Of a stretch of DNA of 55,067 nt, positions 40,913 to 48,849 are shown in pieces (within the stretch, counting starts at the first letter, position 1; each line of letters begins with the position of its first letter). The notes under the pieces are model-generated. The model had not been told where the DNA came from. It saw only the letters and a list, made by a program, of their open reading frames with translations, and searched no databases. Source of the DNA: Bacillota bacterium (lineage in GTDB: Bacteria; Bacillota; JADQBR01); the NCBI GenBank assembly GCA_016278515.1, contig JADQBR010000008.1, positions 1-55,067 on the forward strand, in the 5' to 3' direction. The translations under genes were made by a program, and so were the position numbers.

Positions 40913-42193
40913 TACCAGCTTTTGATTGTAAATTCCAGTCAATCCGGCCTTTTCAACCCTATCCTTAATTTCATTTACGTCGGTGGTATACAAATTCTCT
41001 TTCTGCATGTGCTCAAAATAGACCGAGCCGGAGAATGTATACTTAAACTTTAGGCCTTCTTCAGTGGCCATTTGAGCGCCCACGTAGTCAATCGCATCAC
41101 CAATTGCTAATTCAGTAGGAATGGTTAAAAGTTCCTTACCTACTGCAAATCTTACTGCGTTACATCCAGCCAATAATCCAGTGACAATAGCCTCAGTATG
41201 GCCTACCAAAAGGCCGGCCTTTTCGCCGCCGCAGAACAAGTTATTTACGCCATCTACCTTAAGCTCGTTGTTGCGTGGTGAAAGAGCAAGATAACGCATC
41301 GAGTTCCCTATACCGCCAGAATATGGATCTTCGTAACGGGCATTTTCAAAACCGGGAATTTGACGTAAGGTTTCCAACGGATAAAACGGGCTCATTAACT
41401 TGGCATGTCCGGTATCAAGCAGTATCACGTTTTCAGCAAATTCTTTGAGAGCATACTGCTGACAAGCTTTTTTGCTAAGTGCATCATCGCCTTTTCGAAG
41501 ACTCTCCGGGATCGGCACAACGCAAACACCGCTTTCATTAAGCTCCTGTTCAATCTCTTTGGAAAGAGATTCTTTATGCAATTTGCAAGAGCCGCTCATG
41601 GCACCGTAAGAACCATCAGCTTTTTTACCCATAAATTCTTTAGCGCCTGCTTTGGCACCCATGCTCACTCTGCCGCCAAACGTTGGGCAACGCAGGACAC
41701 ACATTGCACATCCGTTGCCATACTTGGAGCAATTTCCGGTAGGACCAGCAGTACCAGTGGTTTCAACGAATACGTCGCCTTTGACCACTTGACCGTCCTG
41801 CAATACGATGCCGATTATTTTGTCGCCGTCCATTTCGACATCCTTAGCCCTGGCCTGGAGCTTTATTTCAACTCCTGCATTCAAAAGAACTTTTTTAATA
41901 GCAGGTTCGATTTTTGCAACATCATAAAGGGTAGCATGCTTATGCCCAGGAAAATCAATGTTTTTATGACGCGCTACTTCGTCAACTGCTTCAAAAATTT
42001 CGTTTCCTCCCATTGCAATAGCTTCCTCTGTTGCTGGGAATCGTCCATTATTACGCATAATACCGCCAACTAATCCAGTTCCAAGCAACATGTCAGTTCT
42101 TTCCAGCAAAGTCACCTCAGCGCCAGCCTTAACAGCAGACAGTGCAGCTCCCGAGCCAGCCCATCCTCCACCAATGATAACAACTTTAGCCAT
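40910..42193 (-). CDS. FAD-dependent oxidoreductase with a four-cysteine cluster motif
   Basis: 427 residues. The N-terminal dinucleotide fold VVIIGGGWAGSGAALSAVKAG binds FAD. A C-terminal LFCGGEKAGLLVGHTEAIVTGLLAGCNAVR (shown in part as GGEKAGLLVGHTEAIVTG) is like the FAD-closing segment of MnmG/TrmFO-type flavoproteins. Residues 155-169 hold C-x6-C-x2-C-x3-C (NCSKYGNGCAMCVLRCP), a likely Fe-S or structural metal site that is not part of standard MnmG. It is probably an enzyme of its own rather than a tRNA-modification protein. It follows the 143-residue gene by 72 bases and lies upstream of the mutase operon. Oxidation or reduction of the pathway intermediate is inference. Confidence 0.75.
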   Translation of the reverse strand: MAKVVIIGGGWAGSGAALSAVKAGAEVTLLERTDMLLGTGLVGGIMRNNGRFPATEEAIAMGGNEIFEAVDEVARHKNIDFPGHKHATLYDVAKIEPAIKKVLLNAGVEIKLQARAKDVEMDGDKIIGIVLQDGQVVKGDVFVETTGTAGPTGNCSKYGNGCAMCVLRCPTFGGRVSMGAKAGAKEFMGKKADGSYGAMSGSCKLHKESLSKEIEQELNESGVCVVPIPESLRKGDDALSKKACQQYALKEFAENVILLDTGHAKLMSPFYPLETLRQIPGFENARYEDPYSGGIGNSMRYLALSPRNNELKVDGVNNLFCGGEKAGLLVGHTEAIVTGLLAGCNAVRFAVGKELLTIPTELAIGDAIDYVGAQMATEEGLKFKYTFSGSVYFEHMQKENLYTTDVNEIKDRVEKAGLTGIYNQKLV

Positions 42194-42264
42194 GATTATT
42201 ACCTCCCCAAAATTTTTAAAACTAAACTAGTTCCTAAAGGGTTCTCTTTACGCTTTTGGAACAT

Positions 42265-42696
42265 TTATTTAATAAATGAGATACTCATGCCGGTGTCAAA
42301 GCCCAACTCAAGCCCTGAAATAAACTTTTCAGACTTAATAACAATGTTTAAATGATTTGGCATATGCGTCTCATCAAAACCCGCAATTTCTCCAATGCAC
42401 CGTTCATCCCAATATAGCTTGTCCCCTGCAACCAAAACGCCGCCGTTTAATATTTCTACAAATCCACCATAGGCTACCCGGTCAACTTTTTCTCCGGGTT
42501 TGGCACCAGTTTCATCCGTAAAAATCAGTTCATGTATGTCATACTTTTTTACTGCCCTGGAAATAGCCGTCATAAGCTTCAATTCACGGTTATCTAGTTT
42601 ACTATCCAGCACCACCGCCAAGCGGCTGTCTACTGAAACTTTTTTTGCGTAAGGATTACTTTTAAACAATCCCGCTTTGTAAGGATCCTTAGCCAT
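42265..42696 (-). CDS. Conserved-looking protein of unknown function, 143 aa
   Basis: 143 residues, soluble, no membrane segment or obvious metal motif. The N-terminus DPYKAGLFKSNPYAKKVSVD is followed by RLAVVLDSKLDNRELKLMTA and by an alternating beta-rich C-terminal half (GGFVEILNGGVLVAGDKLYW; IGEIAGFDETHMPNHLNIV). I do not recognise the family. It is first in the FAD-protein transcript, with GGAGGAATATT before ATG 42696, and lies just downstream of the FCD regulator. The position suggests a part in the same pathway. Confidence 0.65.
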   Translation of the reverse strand: MAKDPYKAGLFKSNPYAKKVSVDSRLAVVLDSKLDNRELKLMTAISRAVKKYDIHELIFTDETGAKPGEKVDRVAYGGFVEILNGGVLVAGDKLYWDERCIGEIAGFDETHMPNHLNIVIKSEKFISGLELGFDTGMSISFIK

Positions 42697-42711
42697 AATA
42701 TTCCTCCTAAC

Positions 42712-42843
42712 CTCATCATAGATGAGGGGTCTTAGTAAGATATTCGATATTTAGAAAGCATTTCCTGCTGCTATTGATAATTTCTTTCATTAAAAGGAAA
42801 AATTTTTTATGAGCAACTTTCGCTCATCATTTGTGATGGGTCT
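42712..42843 (-). repeat. Two similar 21-bp hairpin repeats in the leader of the FAD-protein transcript
   Basis: Minus-strand copies at 42843-42823 (AGACCCATCACAAATGATGAG) and 42732-42712 share 17 of 21 bases and both fold (CATCA/TGATG and CTCATC/GATGAG). The second sits just before the ribosome binding site of the 143-residue gene. They may be operators for the adjacent FCD regulator or RNA structures that affect translation. Confidence 0.5.
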
Positions 42844-42954
42844 TTAGGAAAGATTTCTCTACTAAATTAGAAATTCCTTCCTTAATGATAACTTTTTTCA
42901 GCATTTTTCATTCTTTTTTTCAATTCTTTCCTAATACTTATTCTACTTCTGGAT

Positions 42955-43665
42955 TTAGGCTTTATGATAGTACTTTTCGACATCGGCCATTAGGTTTTCT
43001 ATATGCCTTACCATAGCCTGATCAGCAGCATCTGGATCACGCTTAACAATAGCCTCTATGATCTTCTTATGATCGATAGCAATTACACTACGTACTTCGG
43101 TGCGAATATATTCCAGCACAGGACTTAACTGTCCATTTTCTCGAATTAATTCCATAGCAGCCTGCAATACTTTATTCTTAGCCGCTTGGGCAATATAACG
43201 ATGAAACTTAACATCTTCTTCTGGAGAAGTACCTACTTCTCCGTAACGTTCTTCCTGAAGTTTTGTGATTCTCGATAGCTCTGCTATTTCCTCATCCGTA
43301 GCGTTAAGTGCTGCTAAACGAGCTAATTCCCGTTCGATAGCTCGACGAGCTACCAATAGCTCCAGCAGATTATCATGGCCTTTTTCCTGTAATAAACTTA
43401 GCAGTTCCCTGCTCTGCATGTGTCTGTTATTTTCTTTCTTAAGATTTAGTAAATGAGTATCACCCTGATTCGTAAGCTTTCGACCCTGATATCCAACTTT
43501 TTCAGTTAATCCCTGCTCGTCCATCTCACTTAGTATTCGACCCACTGTTGCCTCACTTAAATTGATTTCCTTTAGACGCAGTTCCTTACTTAAGGTACCT
43601 GCACCAACCGGATCAATTCTATTAGCCATGTTAGAAAGTATTTGATATTCGTATTTCCGGTTCAT
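42955..43665 (-). CDS. Transcriptional regulator: non-GntR winged helix fused to an FCD domain
   Basis: 236 residues. The C-terminal 150 residues are an FCD ligand domain: LLELLVARRAIERELARLAA, EDVKFHRYIAQAAKN with the metal-site Asp/His, and IDHKKIIEAIVKRDPDAADQ. The N-terminal domain differs from GntR: it reads NLSEATVGRILSEMDEQGLT and KVGYQGRKLTNQG, like the winged helices of NrpR-type regulators. FCD domains usually follow GntR helices, so the pairing is uncommon. ATG 43665 follows GGGAGGG. It lies between the cation-exchanger and 143-residue genes and probably controls the B12 cluster in response to an organic or amino acid. Confidence 0.85.
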   Translation of the reverse strand: MNRKYEYQILSNMANRIDPVGAGTLSKELRLKEINLSEATVGRILSEMDEQGLTEKVGYQGRKLTNQGDTHLLNLKKENNRHMQSRELLSLLQEKGHDNLLELLVARRAIERELARLAALNATDEEIAELSRITKLQEERYGEVGTSPEEDVKFHRYIAQAAKNKVLQAAMELIRENGQLSPVLEYIRTEVRSVIAIDHKKIIEAIVKRDPDAADQAMVRHIENLMADVEKYYHKA

Positions 43666-43736
43666 AGAGGGCCCTCCCAAGTGTTTACTTCAATCATAAT
43701 ATATATTTCACTAAAACCACTTAACAATTAATTAGA

Positions 43737-44741
43737 TTATATTCCAAATCCTGATAATACCATTATTACGAATACGGCATAAACCAACCCAGAGCTAATA
43801 AGTACCCGCGGGTTTAACTTACCGCTAAACCGCACCAAAATATATACTGTTGCCGGCATAATAAGAGCCATTATTCCATTAATAAGTGCTGCACCGCTCA
43901 ATTCCCAAGGAGTTAGAAGCATTCCAATAGCAGGAATGACAGAACTCTGAAAAACCATCGCACCGGTTATGTTTCCTAAAGCCAACGTATCTTTTCCGCG
44001 GCGTATCCATGTAACACTGTTAAATTTCTCTGGTAATTCCGTTGCTACCGGCGTAATTAAGACTGATAATATAAACGCTGAAATACCAAAGTGTTCGGCA
44101 ACTACTTCAATTCCACCGACAAACAGGTTCGCGCCGTAAACAATTGCCGCCATTGCAATGGCCACCTGCAGCAATATCATTGATGTCGCCGGTTCAGCTT
44201 TCTTTTTGGCTAAGAATAAGGGATGCAGTTCCTCTTCTTCATCAGCTTCGTCGTCATCGGTAATTGTCTTATATGCATACCAACCGTAAAGGGCAAACAA
44301 ACTAATTGCAACTACTACCTTTATTGAATGGCTTGGGATAAAAGCTGCCAATATGGCTAGTGTATAGACTTTCAGAAAGAAAGATAGATCTCTTAACATG
44401 ACTTTTTTATTTATTGTTATTTTGGGAGCCCTCTTGCCGCGGCGGGAAAATACTAAAACGGCAATGCCAGTGACACAGAAGGCTAGTGTTCCAAGCATAA
44501 AGGGCGCACCCAAAATTGCACCTGTTCCGATTTCGTGTCCGCTTTCCCCTTCACTAAAAACTATAGCAATGATAGGTACCATTGTCTCAGGCAATGCGGT
44601 AGCAACTGCCGCCAAAAGACTTCCAACCGCTCCCTCAGGCAGTCCAAAACGTTTTCCAACCCATTCAATTGCGTTAGTAAAAAGTTCTGCACCAGCCATA
44701 ATGAAGCCGAAACTCACGACCAGCACCAACGCTGTGATCAA
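43737..44741 (-). CDS. Sodium/calcium exchanger family (CaCA) membrane protein
   Basis: 334 residues with about 10 membrane helices in two halves. The alpha-repeats are present: GAVGSLLAAVATALPETMVP with GTGAILGAPFMLGTL, and SVLITPVATELPEKFNS with LALGNITGAMVFQSSVIP. An acidic loop (DDDEADEEEE) separates the halves. The start is TTG 44741, 9 bases after AAGGAGGT. It faces the FCD regulator gene with a 71-base gap on the same strand. In this context it may move cations, or a charged metabolite coupled to them, for the neighbouring catabolic system. Confidence 0.85.
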   Translation of the reverse strand: MITALVLVVSFGFIMAGAELFTNAIEWVGKRFGLPEGAVGSLLAAVATALPETMVPIIAIVFSEGESGHEIGTGAILGAPFMLGTLAFCVTGIAVLVFSRRGKRAPKITINKKVMLRDLSFFLKVYTLAILAAFIPSHSIKVVVAISLFALYGWYAYKTITDDDEADEEEELHPLFLAKKKAEPATSMILLQVAIAMAAIVYGANLFVGGIEVVAEHFGISAFILSVLITPVATELPEKFNSVTWIRRGKDTLALGNITGAMVFQSSVIPAIGMLLTPWELSGAALINGIMALIMPATVYILVRFSGKLNPRVLISSGLVYAVFVIMVLSGFGI

Positions 44742-44894
44742 TTTATACTACCTCCTTGTATGTCACCCATATCTAATCATGTCAACATTATTTGGGCACT
44801 TCTCTTAAAATGCAAAAATAGATGTTCAATTAATAAAACTTAGCTTACGCCAAGTCTTTAGATGCCGGCGAAAGCCTTAATTGCATTTATGCTA

Positions 44895-44917
44895 ATCAGA
44901 AAGTTATACTTTCTGAT
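44895..44917. other. Inverted repeat upstream of the cation-exchanger gene
   Basis: Perfect 10-bp arms ATCAGAAAGT/ACTTTCTGAT around 3 bases, between the terminator of the second transporter gene and the exchanger gene. It could be an operator or a leader hairpin. Confidence 0.5.
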
Positions 44918-44932
44918 AGTGTAAAAAAGAAT

Positions 44933-44962
44933 ATGAGCGGAGGAAGCTATTCCTCCACTCAT
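44933..44962 (-). terminator. Terminator of transporter paralogue B
   Basis: Long stem ATGAG-N-GGAGGAA paired with TTCCTCC-N-CTCAT, followed on the minus strand by ATTCTTTTTT, 24 bases after the transporter stop. Confidence 0.85.
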
Positions 44963-44985
44963 ACTCATATGATTTGAGTTTATTA

Positions 44986-46368
44986 CTACATCATAAAGAC
45001 GACTGCGATGACAGTTGCCACAAACAATCCTGTTAAGACCGGAATTAAGTTCTTACGAACCAACTCTAAAACAGAAACCCCGCAGATACCAGCTACTGCA
45101 ACCAAAGAACTCCACGCGACCAATGCGCCGCCGCCGAACCAGATTGCACCTAACTGTCCAATTGAACCAAGGGTAGCTGCTACGTTGGCATTACCGCCAG
45201 CCATAGCACCAGCAAGTGTACCAACTACGGGCAGACCGGAGAAACCAGAGCCGTCCAAACCAGTAATTGCACCAAGAATTAATATGCCAAATGCAGCAAA
45301 GAAACCAGTAGCCGGAATTGCAGATGCTATTATTTGACCAACGTCAAACAAAAAGCCCGGTGCACCCTCACCTAAAATCACCGGTGCAAAATCATTACTT
45401 CCTAAGAAGAAGAAACCGGCAATCGGAATAATTGGGCCCATTACGTTAAAGGCAAATACTAAACCTTCTGCAATATAATCAGCAACACTATCGAAACCGC
45501 CAATACCGTCACTAATAATAGCAGCAATAGAGATGACGATAATCGCTACACCACCAAGCAGGGCGGAAGAGTCTCCACCTTTGATGTCAAAGGCAAACAT
45601 GGAGAAGATAACGGCTGCCATAGAGATGCCTAATATCCAAACCAAAGCTTTTCCTTTTGCAGGATCTTTCGCCTTTCCTTCAACTAATTCATCTTCTGCT
45701 GACGCTGCCAATTCACCTTGGTATGCAGCAGAATCAAATTCGCTGATTTCTTTTCTATTCATGTACCAAGCCAGAACGAGAGCAATAATACCAGCAATTA
45801 AAGATAAGATTGTTACTTTAGAAGTAACTAACTCAACAGGTACACCTGCTGCTCCAGCTGTAATACCAGGTGCTGCCTGAATTAGAGTATCAGCAGCAAG
45901 GGTCATACCTTGACCGGCAAGTGCTAATGCTATTGCAGCCATCATAGGTGGTAGCCCTGCAGCAATAGCCGCTGGAATTAACAACGCACCTAATAGCGGA
46001 GCTGCCGGAGTAGGCCAGAAGAATAGCGAAATAATAACAGTTGCAATGACTAAAACGACATAACTGATCAAAGGACCGGACATTAAGCCTTTCATAGGCT
46101 TAATAATCATTTCATCAGAGCCTTCTCTTTGCAACGCCTTAAGCAAGGCAACCATTAAACCAATAATTAAGAAAATACTAAAAAGTTCTTTTGCCGCTAC
46201 CAAACTTGCGTTAAATACTACTTGTACTGCACTTACGGGACTGCCAAGGAAATACCAACCGATACCGAAAGTAAAAAGTACGCAAGGGATAACAACGTTG
46301 CGACGGAAAATCATTGTAGCAACAACAACCAGAACGCCAATCACATATAGCCAGTGAGCAGTAGTCAT
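44986..46368 (-). CDS. Polytopic secondary transporter, paralogue B (family uncertain)
   Basis: 460 residues, about 12 membrane segments, closely related along its full length to paralogue A at 33587-34975 (shared HWLYVIGV/HWMYVIGV start, FWPTPA, ITGLDGSGFSGLPVVGTLA, and LVRKNLIPVL). Differences concentrate in the central hydrophilic loop. It has its own long leader with a 10-codon ORF and its own terminator, so it is transcribed separately. ATG 46368 follows GGAGGTGCAAT. The pair brackets the B12 cluster, suggesting one imports the substrate and the other a related compound or the product. Confidence 0.8.
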   Translation of the reverse strand: MTTAHWLYVIGVLVVVATMIFRRNVVIPCVLFTFGIGWYFLGSPVSAVQVVFNASLVAAKELFSIFLIIGLMVALLKALQREGSDEMIIKPMKGLMSGPLISYVVLVIATVIISLFFWPTPAAPLLGALLIPAAIAAGLPPMMAAIALALAGQGMTLAADTLIQAAPGITAGAAGVPVELVTSKVTILSLIAGIIALVLAWYMNRKEISEFDSAAYQGELAASAEDELVEGKAKDPAKGKALVWILGISMAAVIFSMFAFDIKGGDSSALLGGVAIIVISIAAIISDGIGGFDSVADYIAEGLVFAFNVMGPIIPIAGFFFLGSNDFAPVILGEGAPGFLFDVGQIIASAIPATGFFAAFGILILGAITGLDGSGFSGLPVVGTLAGAMAGGNANVAATLGSIGQLGAIWFGGGALVAWSSLVAVAGICGVSVLELVRKNLIPVLTGLFVATVIAVVFMM

Positions 46369-46580
46369 ATTGCACCTCCATAGATTTTAAATCTTTAACT
46401 CGAATAAGTGCCAGTGATTAAGAAACTAAACGCTTCTTTCTTATACTGTTATCACCTCCCCAAAAAATCTAAAAAGATGGTTCGAAAATCCGCTTAGAAA
46501 TTACCCAAAATCTCAGATATTTCCCTAAAGTTCTTAGATCTAATAAGCATCTTTTCGAAACTAAAGTTATAAAATAATTT

Positions 46581-46613
46581 CTAAAACTTTATTAAAAGTA
46601 AATCGCCCCTCAT
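46581..46613 (-). CDS. Ten-codon leader ORF upstream of transporter paralogue B
   Basis: ATG with a perfect AAGGAGGT 8 bases upstream opens a 10-codon frame encoding MRGDLLLIKF, then TAG. It lies about 210 bases before the transporter start, on the same strand. The ribosome binding site is as strong as any in the window, so the frame is probably translated. A leader peptide is more likely than a functional protein. I see no run of a single amino acid that would name the regulating signal. Confidence 0.4.
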   Translation of the reverse strand: MRGDLLLIKF

Positions 46614-46762
46614 CAGTGACGACCTCCTTGCTTTTGTTATTCACCCTTCTATGCAGAGATTCCTGCATAAAGTTAAAAAAATGTCGGATAATTTCATTTT
46701 TTTATAGAAGGCAGGGTACTTTCATGATTATATATGGTAATGGCAGATTGTAAGCGCAAGCA

Positions 46763-46796
46763 AAAGAGACATCCCTTATAAAAAGAATGTCTCTTT
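46763..46796 (-). terminator. Terminator of the ferritin-like gene
   Basis: 10-bp stem AAAGAGACAT/ATGTCTCTTT with a 14-base loop, then TTTTGCTTG on the minus strand, 27 bases after the ferritin-like gene stop. Confidence 0.8.
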
Positions 46797-46822
46797 GATA
46801 ATCCGTACGAAAAATATAAAGC

Positions 46823-47281
46823 TTATTGCTTAACGCCTGCCATTGCAGCTAACTCTTCAACCTTTCTGGCAAACCAAGCCGTGTGTAAATCTTCATCAAT
46901 TAGATTAGACCACAGCAGATTGAATAAATCCTTGTCGGATACCTTAAGAACCAAGTCTTGATAGTCCGCTATTGCCTTCTGTTCCAGAATTATATCAGAC
47001 TTTAGCATATTAATAATTCCTGCCCAACCGCTTACCCTTCCGGCAATCACACCGGTTACGGGTGCAGCCACCTCCCCTAACAGCGTCGGCTTGCCACCCA
47101 ATTTAAATATATAATCGGATATATTATCGACGTGCCCCTGCTCAATTTTAGAAACCCTTTCCAAAAGATTTTTTAAATATATATCATTAACAGTTTTGCT
47201 CTGTGTTTGATAAAGTTCCACCTGATTTAACTCTAGACTGTAAAACCAATTTAATTTTTTTATTAGTTGTTGTGTGTTCAA
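46823..47281 (-). CDS. Ferritin-like (four-helix, possible di-iron) protein
   Basis: 152 residues. Paired Glu/His patterns are spaced as in ferritin-like bundles: FYSLELNQVELY, SKIEQGHVDNI, DIILEQKAIADYQ and NLIDEDLHTAWF. The E-x-x-H pairs (EQGH and EDLH) could hold a di-iron site. A glycine-rich middle stretch (GEVAAPVTGVIAGRVSG) recalls the COQ7/DUF-type subgroup rather than storage ferritin. The start is TTG 47281, 8 bases after AAGGAG. It is a single gene between the B12 cluster and the racemase operon. A role in redox or oxidative stress is plausible but not shown. Confidence 0.7.
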   Translation of the reverse strand: MNTQQLIKKLNWFYSLELNQVELYQTQSKTVNDIYLKNLLERVSKIEQGHVDNISDYIFKLGGKPTLLGEVAAPVTGVIAGRVSGWAGIINMLKSDIILEQKAIADYQDLVLKVSDKDLFNLLWSNLIDEDLHTAWFARKVEELAAMAGVKQ

Positions 47282-47385
47282 GTCACCAGCTCCTTGAAAA
47301 ACTATCGAGGCAATTAACCTACGCCAGATTATTATTGTCTATTTTAAAGATTCCCCCAAGAGGGCCTTTATATACAATCTAATTT

Positions 47386-47405
47386 GAGTTCATAATCTTG
47401 AACTC
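47386..47405. promoter_or_regulatory. Inverted repeat, possible enhancer site 1
   Basis: GAGTTCA/TGAACTC, perfect 7-bp arms with a 6-base spacer, about 290 bp upstream of the -24/-12 promoter. The distance is large but allowed for sigma-54 enhancers. A T-rich stretch follows it on the plus strand, so a terminator-like hairpin is an alternative. Confidence 0.4.
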
Positions 47406-47550
47406 TTTTTACCAACTTACCCCCTTCTTTCTTATCTAGGACATTTTTGGCTTTCCAAATGGGTGTTTTTTGCTGCGAATATCGTATTTATGGGCACCCA
47501 CATCTCTGTTTTCGTTGAGATGAATAACAATGTTCACAATCCCGAACTCA

Positions 47551-47570
47551 TGGTTCTAATTTTTGAACCA
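47551..47570. promoter_or_regulatory. Inverted repeat, possible enhancer site 2
   Basis: TGGTTC/GAACCA, perfect 6-bp arms with an 8-base spacer, about 110-125 bp upstream of the -24/-12 promoter. This is the usual distance for the upstream activating sequence of a sigma-54 activator; the activator gene lies at 50840. Confidence 0.5.
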
Positions 47571-47585
47571 TTTTTCTGTCTTTTC

Positions 47586-47614
47586 AAATAAATCCTAAAA
47601 TTTAGGATTTATTT
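47586..47614. other. Long AT-rich palindrome
   Basis: AAATAAATCCTAAA and TTTAGGATTTATTT, perfect 14-bp arms around one base, about 65 bp upstream of the sigma-54 promoter. It could be a bidirectional terminator or an operator. No gene ends here, which favours a regulatory role. Confidence 0.5.
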
Positions 47615-47677
47615 TTAGCAACTTAAATGCCAACATACTAGTCTTTTGCCCCATGTGCCCTCTTATTAATTGTAGCC

Positions 47678-47692
47678 TGGCATACATATTGC
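47678..47692 (+). promoter_or_regulatory. Sigma-54 (-24/-12) promoter of the racemase-antiporter operon
   Basis: TGGCAT-N5-TTGC, with GG and GC separated by exactly 10 bases as required for sigma-54. It lies about 170 bases upstream of the dapF-like start and on the same strand. The sigma-54 activator encoded at 50840-52732 contains the GAFTGA loop that contacts sigma-54. Confidence 0.75.
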
Positions 47693-47860
47693 TTCATACT
47701 TATCTATATGCTAGCGCACTTAGAATTGAAGTGATGGTTGCCACGACTAGATTAATTAATACAGATATTCCGCTGTTTTGTGGTACTGGAATCTTTAATC
47801 GATTTTCTTACTGATAGTGATAAAAACAAAATACTTAACAGATAACTTAGGGGTGATCTA

Positions 47861-48739
47861 GTGGTTATGACGTCGATACCATTTACAAAAATGAACGGCT
47901 GCGGCAACGACTTTATTATTATCGATAATAGGACAAGACATCTTCAAGAATCTGACTTGACTGATTTTGCCAAAGCCATCTGCACACAAAACTTCGCCAT
48001 TGGTGCGGACGGTTTGTTATTATTAACCGAATCTAAAGGAAATGACTTTAAAATGCGATTGTTTAATCCCGATGGCAGCGAAGGTGAAATGTGCGGTAAT
48101 GGTGCGAGATGCATTGCTTGGTTTGCCTTCGCCAAAGGGGTTGCCGGGAAAACCATGACCTTCGACACCAAAGCGGGGGAAATTAATGCTTATATAATTG
48201 AATCAAACCAAGTTAGGCTAACCTTACCCGAAATGATAAAGAGCCAAGAAATCCACACCGGGAATATTTCTGGACAAGATGGAAGCTATAATTATCAGTA
48301 TAGCAGCCTTTTTTTAGGGGTTCCCCATTGCATCATATTTCTACCAGAAAAGATTTCAACGGAGCAACTCTTTAACATTGGTAGAGAAATTAGATTTAAT
48401 CATAAGCATTTCCCGAATGGTACTAACGTTAATTTCGTAGAAATTGCTGGAAACAATACCATATCTGTCCGTACTTACGAAAGGGGCGTAGAAAAGGTAA
48501 CCTTAGCCTGCGGTACAGGGTCTGCTTCCAGTATAGTGGTAGCAGCCTCCAAGCAGTTGGTCACCTCACCGGCAACAGTGCAAACGCTGGGGGGAAACCT
48601 TACTATTGATTTTTTGCAGGACGCCACATATATTAAAGCAATTTCTCTACAGGGGCCGGTAAATGTGGTTGCACAAGGGGAATACTATCCTTCCTCATTT
48701 AATAGTAACCTTATACACTTAGACAAGGATGGTAGATGA
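47861..48739 (+). CDS. dapF: Diaminopimelate epimerase-family amino-acid racemase
   Basis: 292 residues of the DapF fold, a cofactor-free two-base racemase. The first catalytic Cys is C78 in EMCGNGARC and the second C217 in LACGTGSAS; KMNGCGNDFIIID opens the protein. DapF makes meso-diaminopimelate for lysine and cell wall. Here it is the first gene of a sigma-54 operon with an NhaC-type antiporter, which is odd for a housekeeping gene and suggests a catabolic racemase acting on an imported amino acid. The start may be GTG 47861 or ATG 47867, both after AGGGGTGAT. The second motif ends SAS where many DapF have ACA. Confidence 0.85.
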   Translation: MVMTSIPFTKMNGCGNDFIIIDNRTRHLQESDLTDFAKAICTQNFAIGADGLLLLTESKGNDFKMRLFNPDGSEGEMCGNGARCIAWFAFAKGVAGKTMTFDTKAGEINAYIIESNQVRLTLPEMIKSQEIHTGNISGQDGSYNYQYSSLFLGVPHCIIFLPEKISTEQLFNIGREIRFNHKHFPNGTNVNFVEIAGNNTISVRTYERGVEKVTLACGTGSASSIVVAASKQLVTSPATVQTLGGNLTIDFLQDATYIKAISLQGPVNVVAQGEYYPSSFNSNLIHLDKDGR

Positions 48740-48849
48740 TAATTTTAGAATTAACCAAATTTAAAGGGGGTGATCATTAGGGAAGGGTAACTTTATAGCC
48801 ATCCAACTACTTGACGCTTATGACTGTTTTAAAAAAAGGAGGTAAAAAA

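Larger units (their letters stand above)
46369..46822. other. Leader region of transporter paralogue B
   Basis: About 450 bases. On the minus strand it holds the ferritin-like gene's terminator (46796-46763), an inverted repeat ATGCAG/CTGCAT near 46651-46668, the 10-codon ORF (46613-46581), TTCGAA-containing inverted segments near 46480-46560, and a second GGGGAGGTGAT at about 46456-46446 that has no start codon at a usable distance. The layout suggests regulated expression, but I match no known riboswitch. Confidence 0.5.
47282..47860. other. Upstream region of the racemase-antiporter operon
   Basis: About 580 bases between divergent genes. It holds three inverted repeats (47386-47405, 47551-47570, 47586-47614) and the sigma-54 promoter at 47678-47692. 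From the promoter to the racemase start there is a leader of roughly 160 bases with no clear ORF. Confidence 0.65.

Noticed and set aside
41405-42073. 222-codon open frame on the plus strand
   Set aside because: It is antisense to the FAD-protein gene, with Cys/Phe-rich low-complexity composition and no ribosome binding site.
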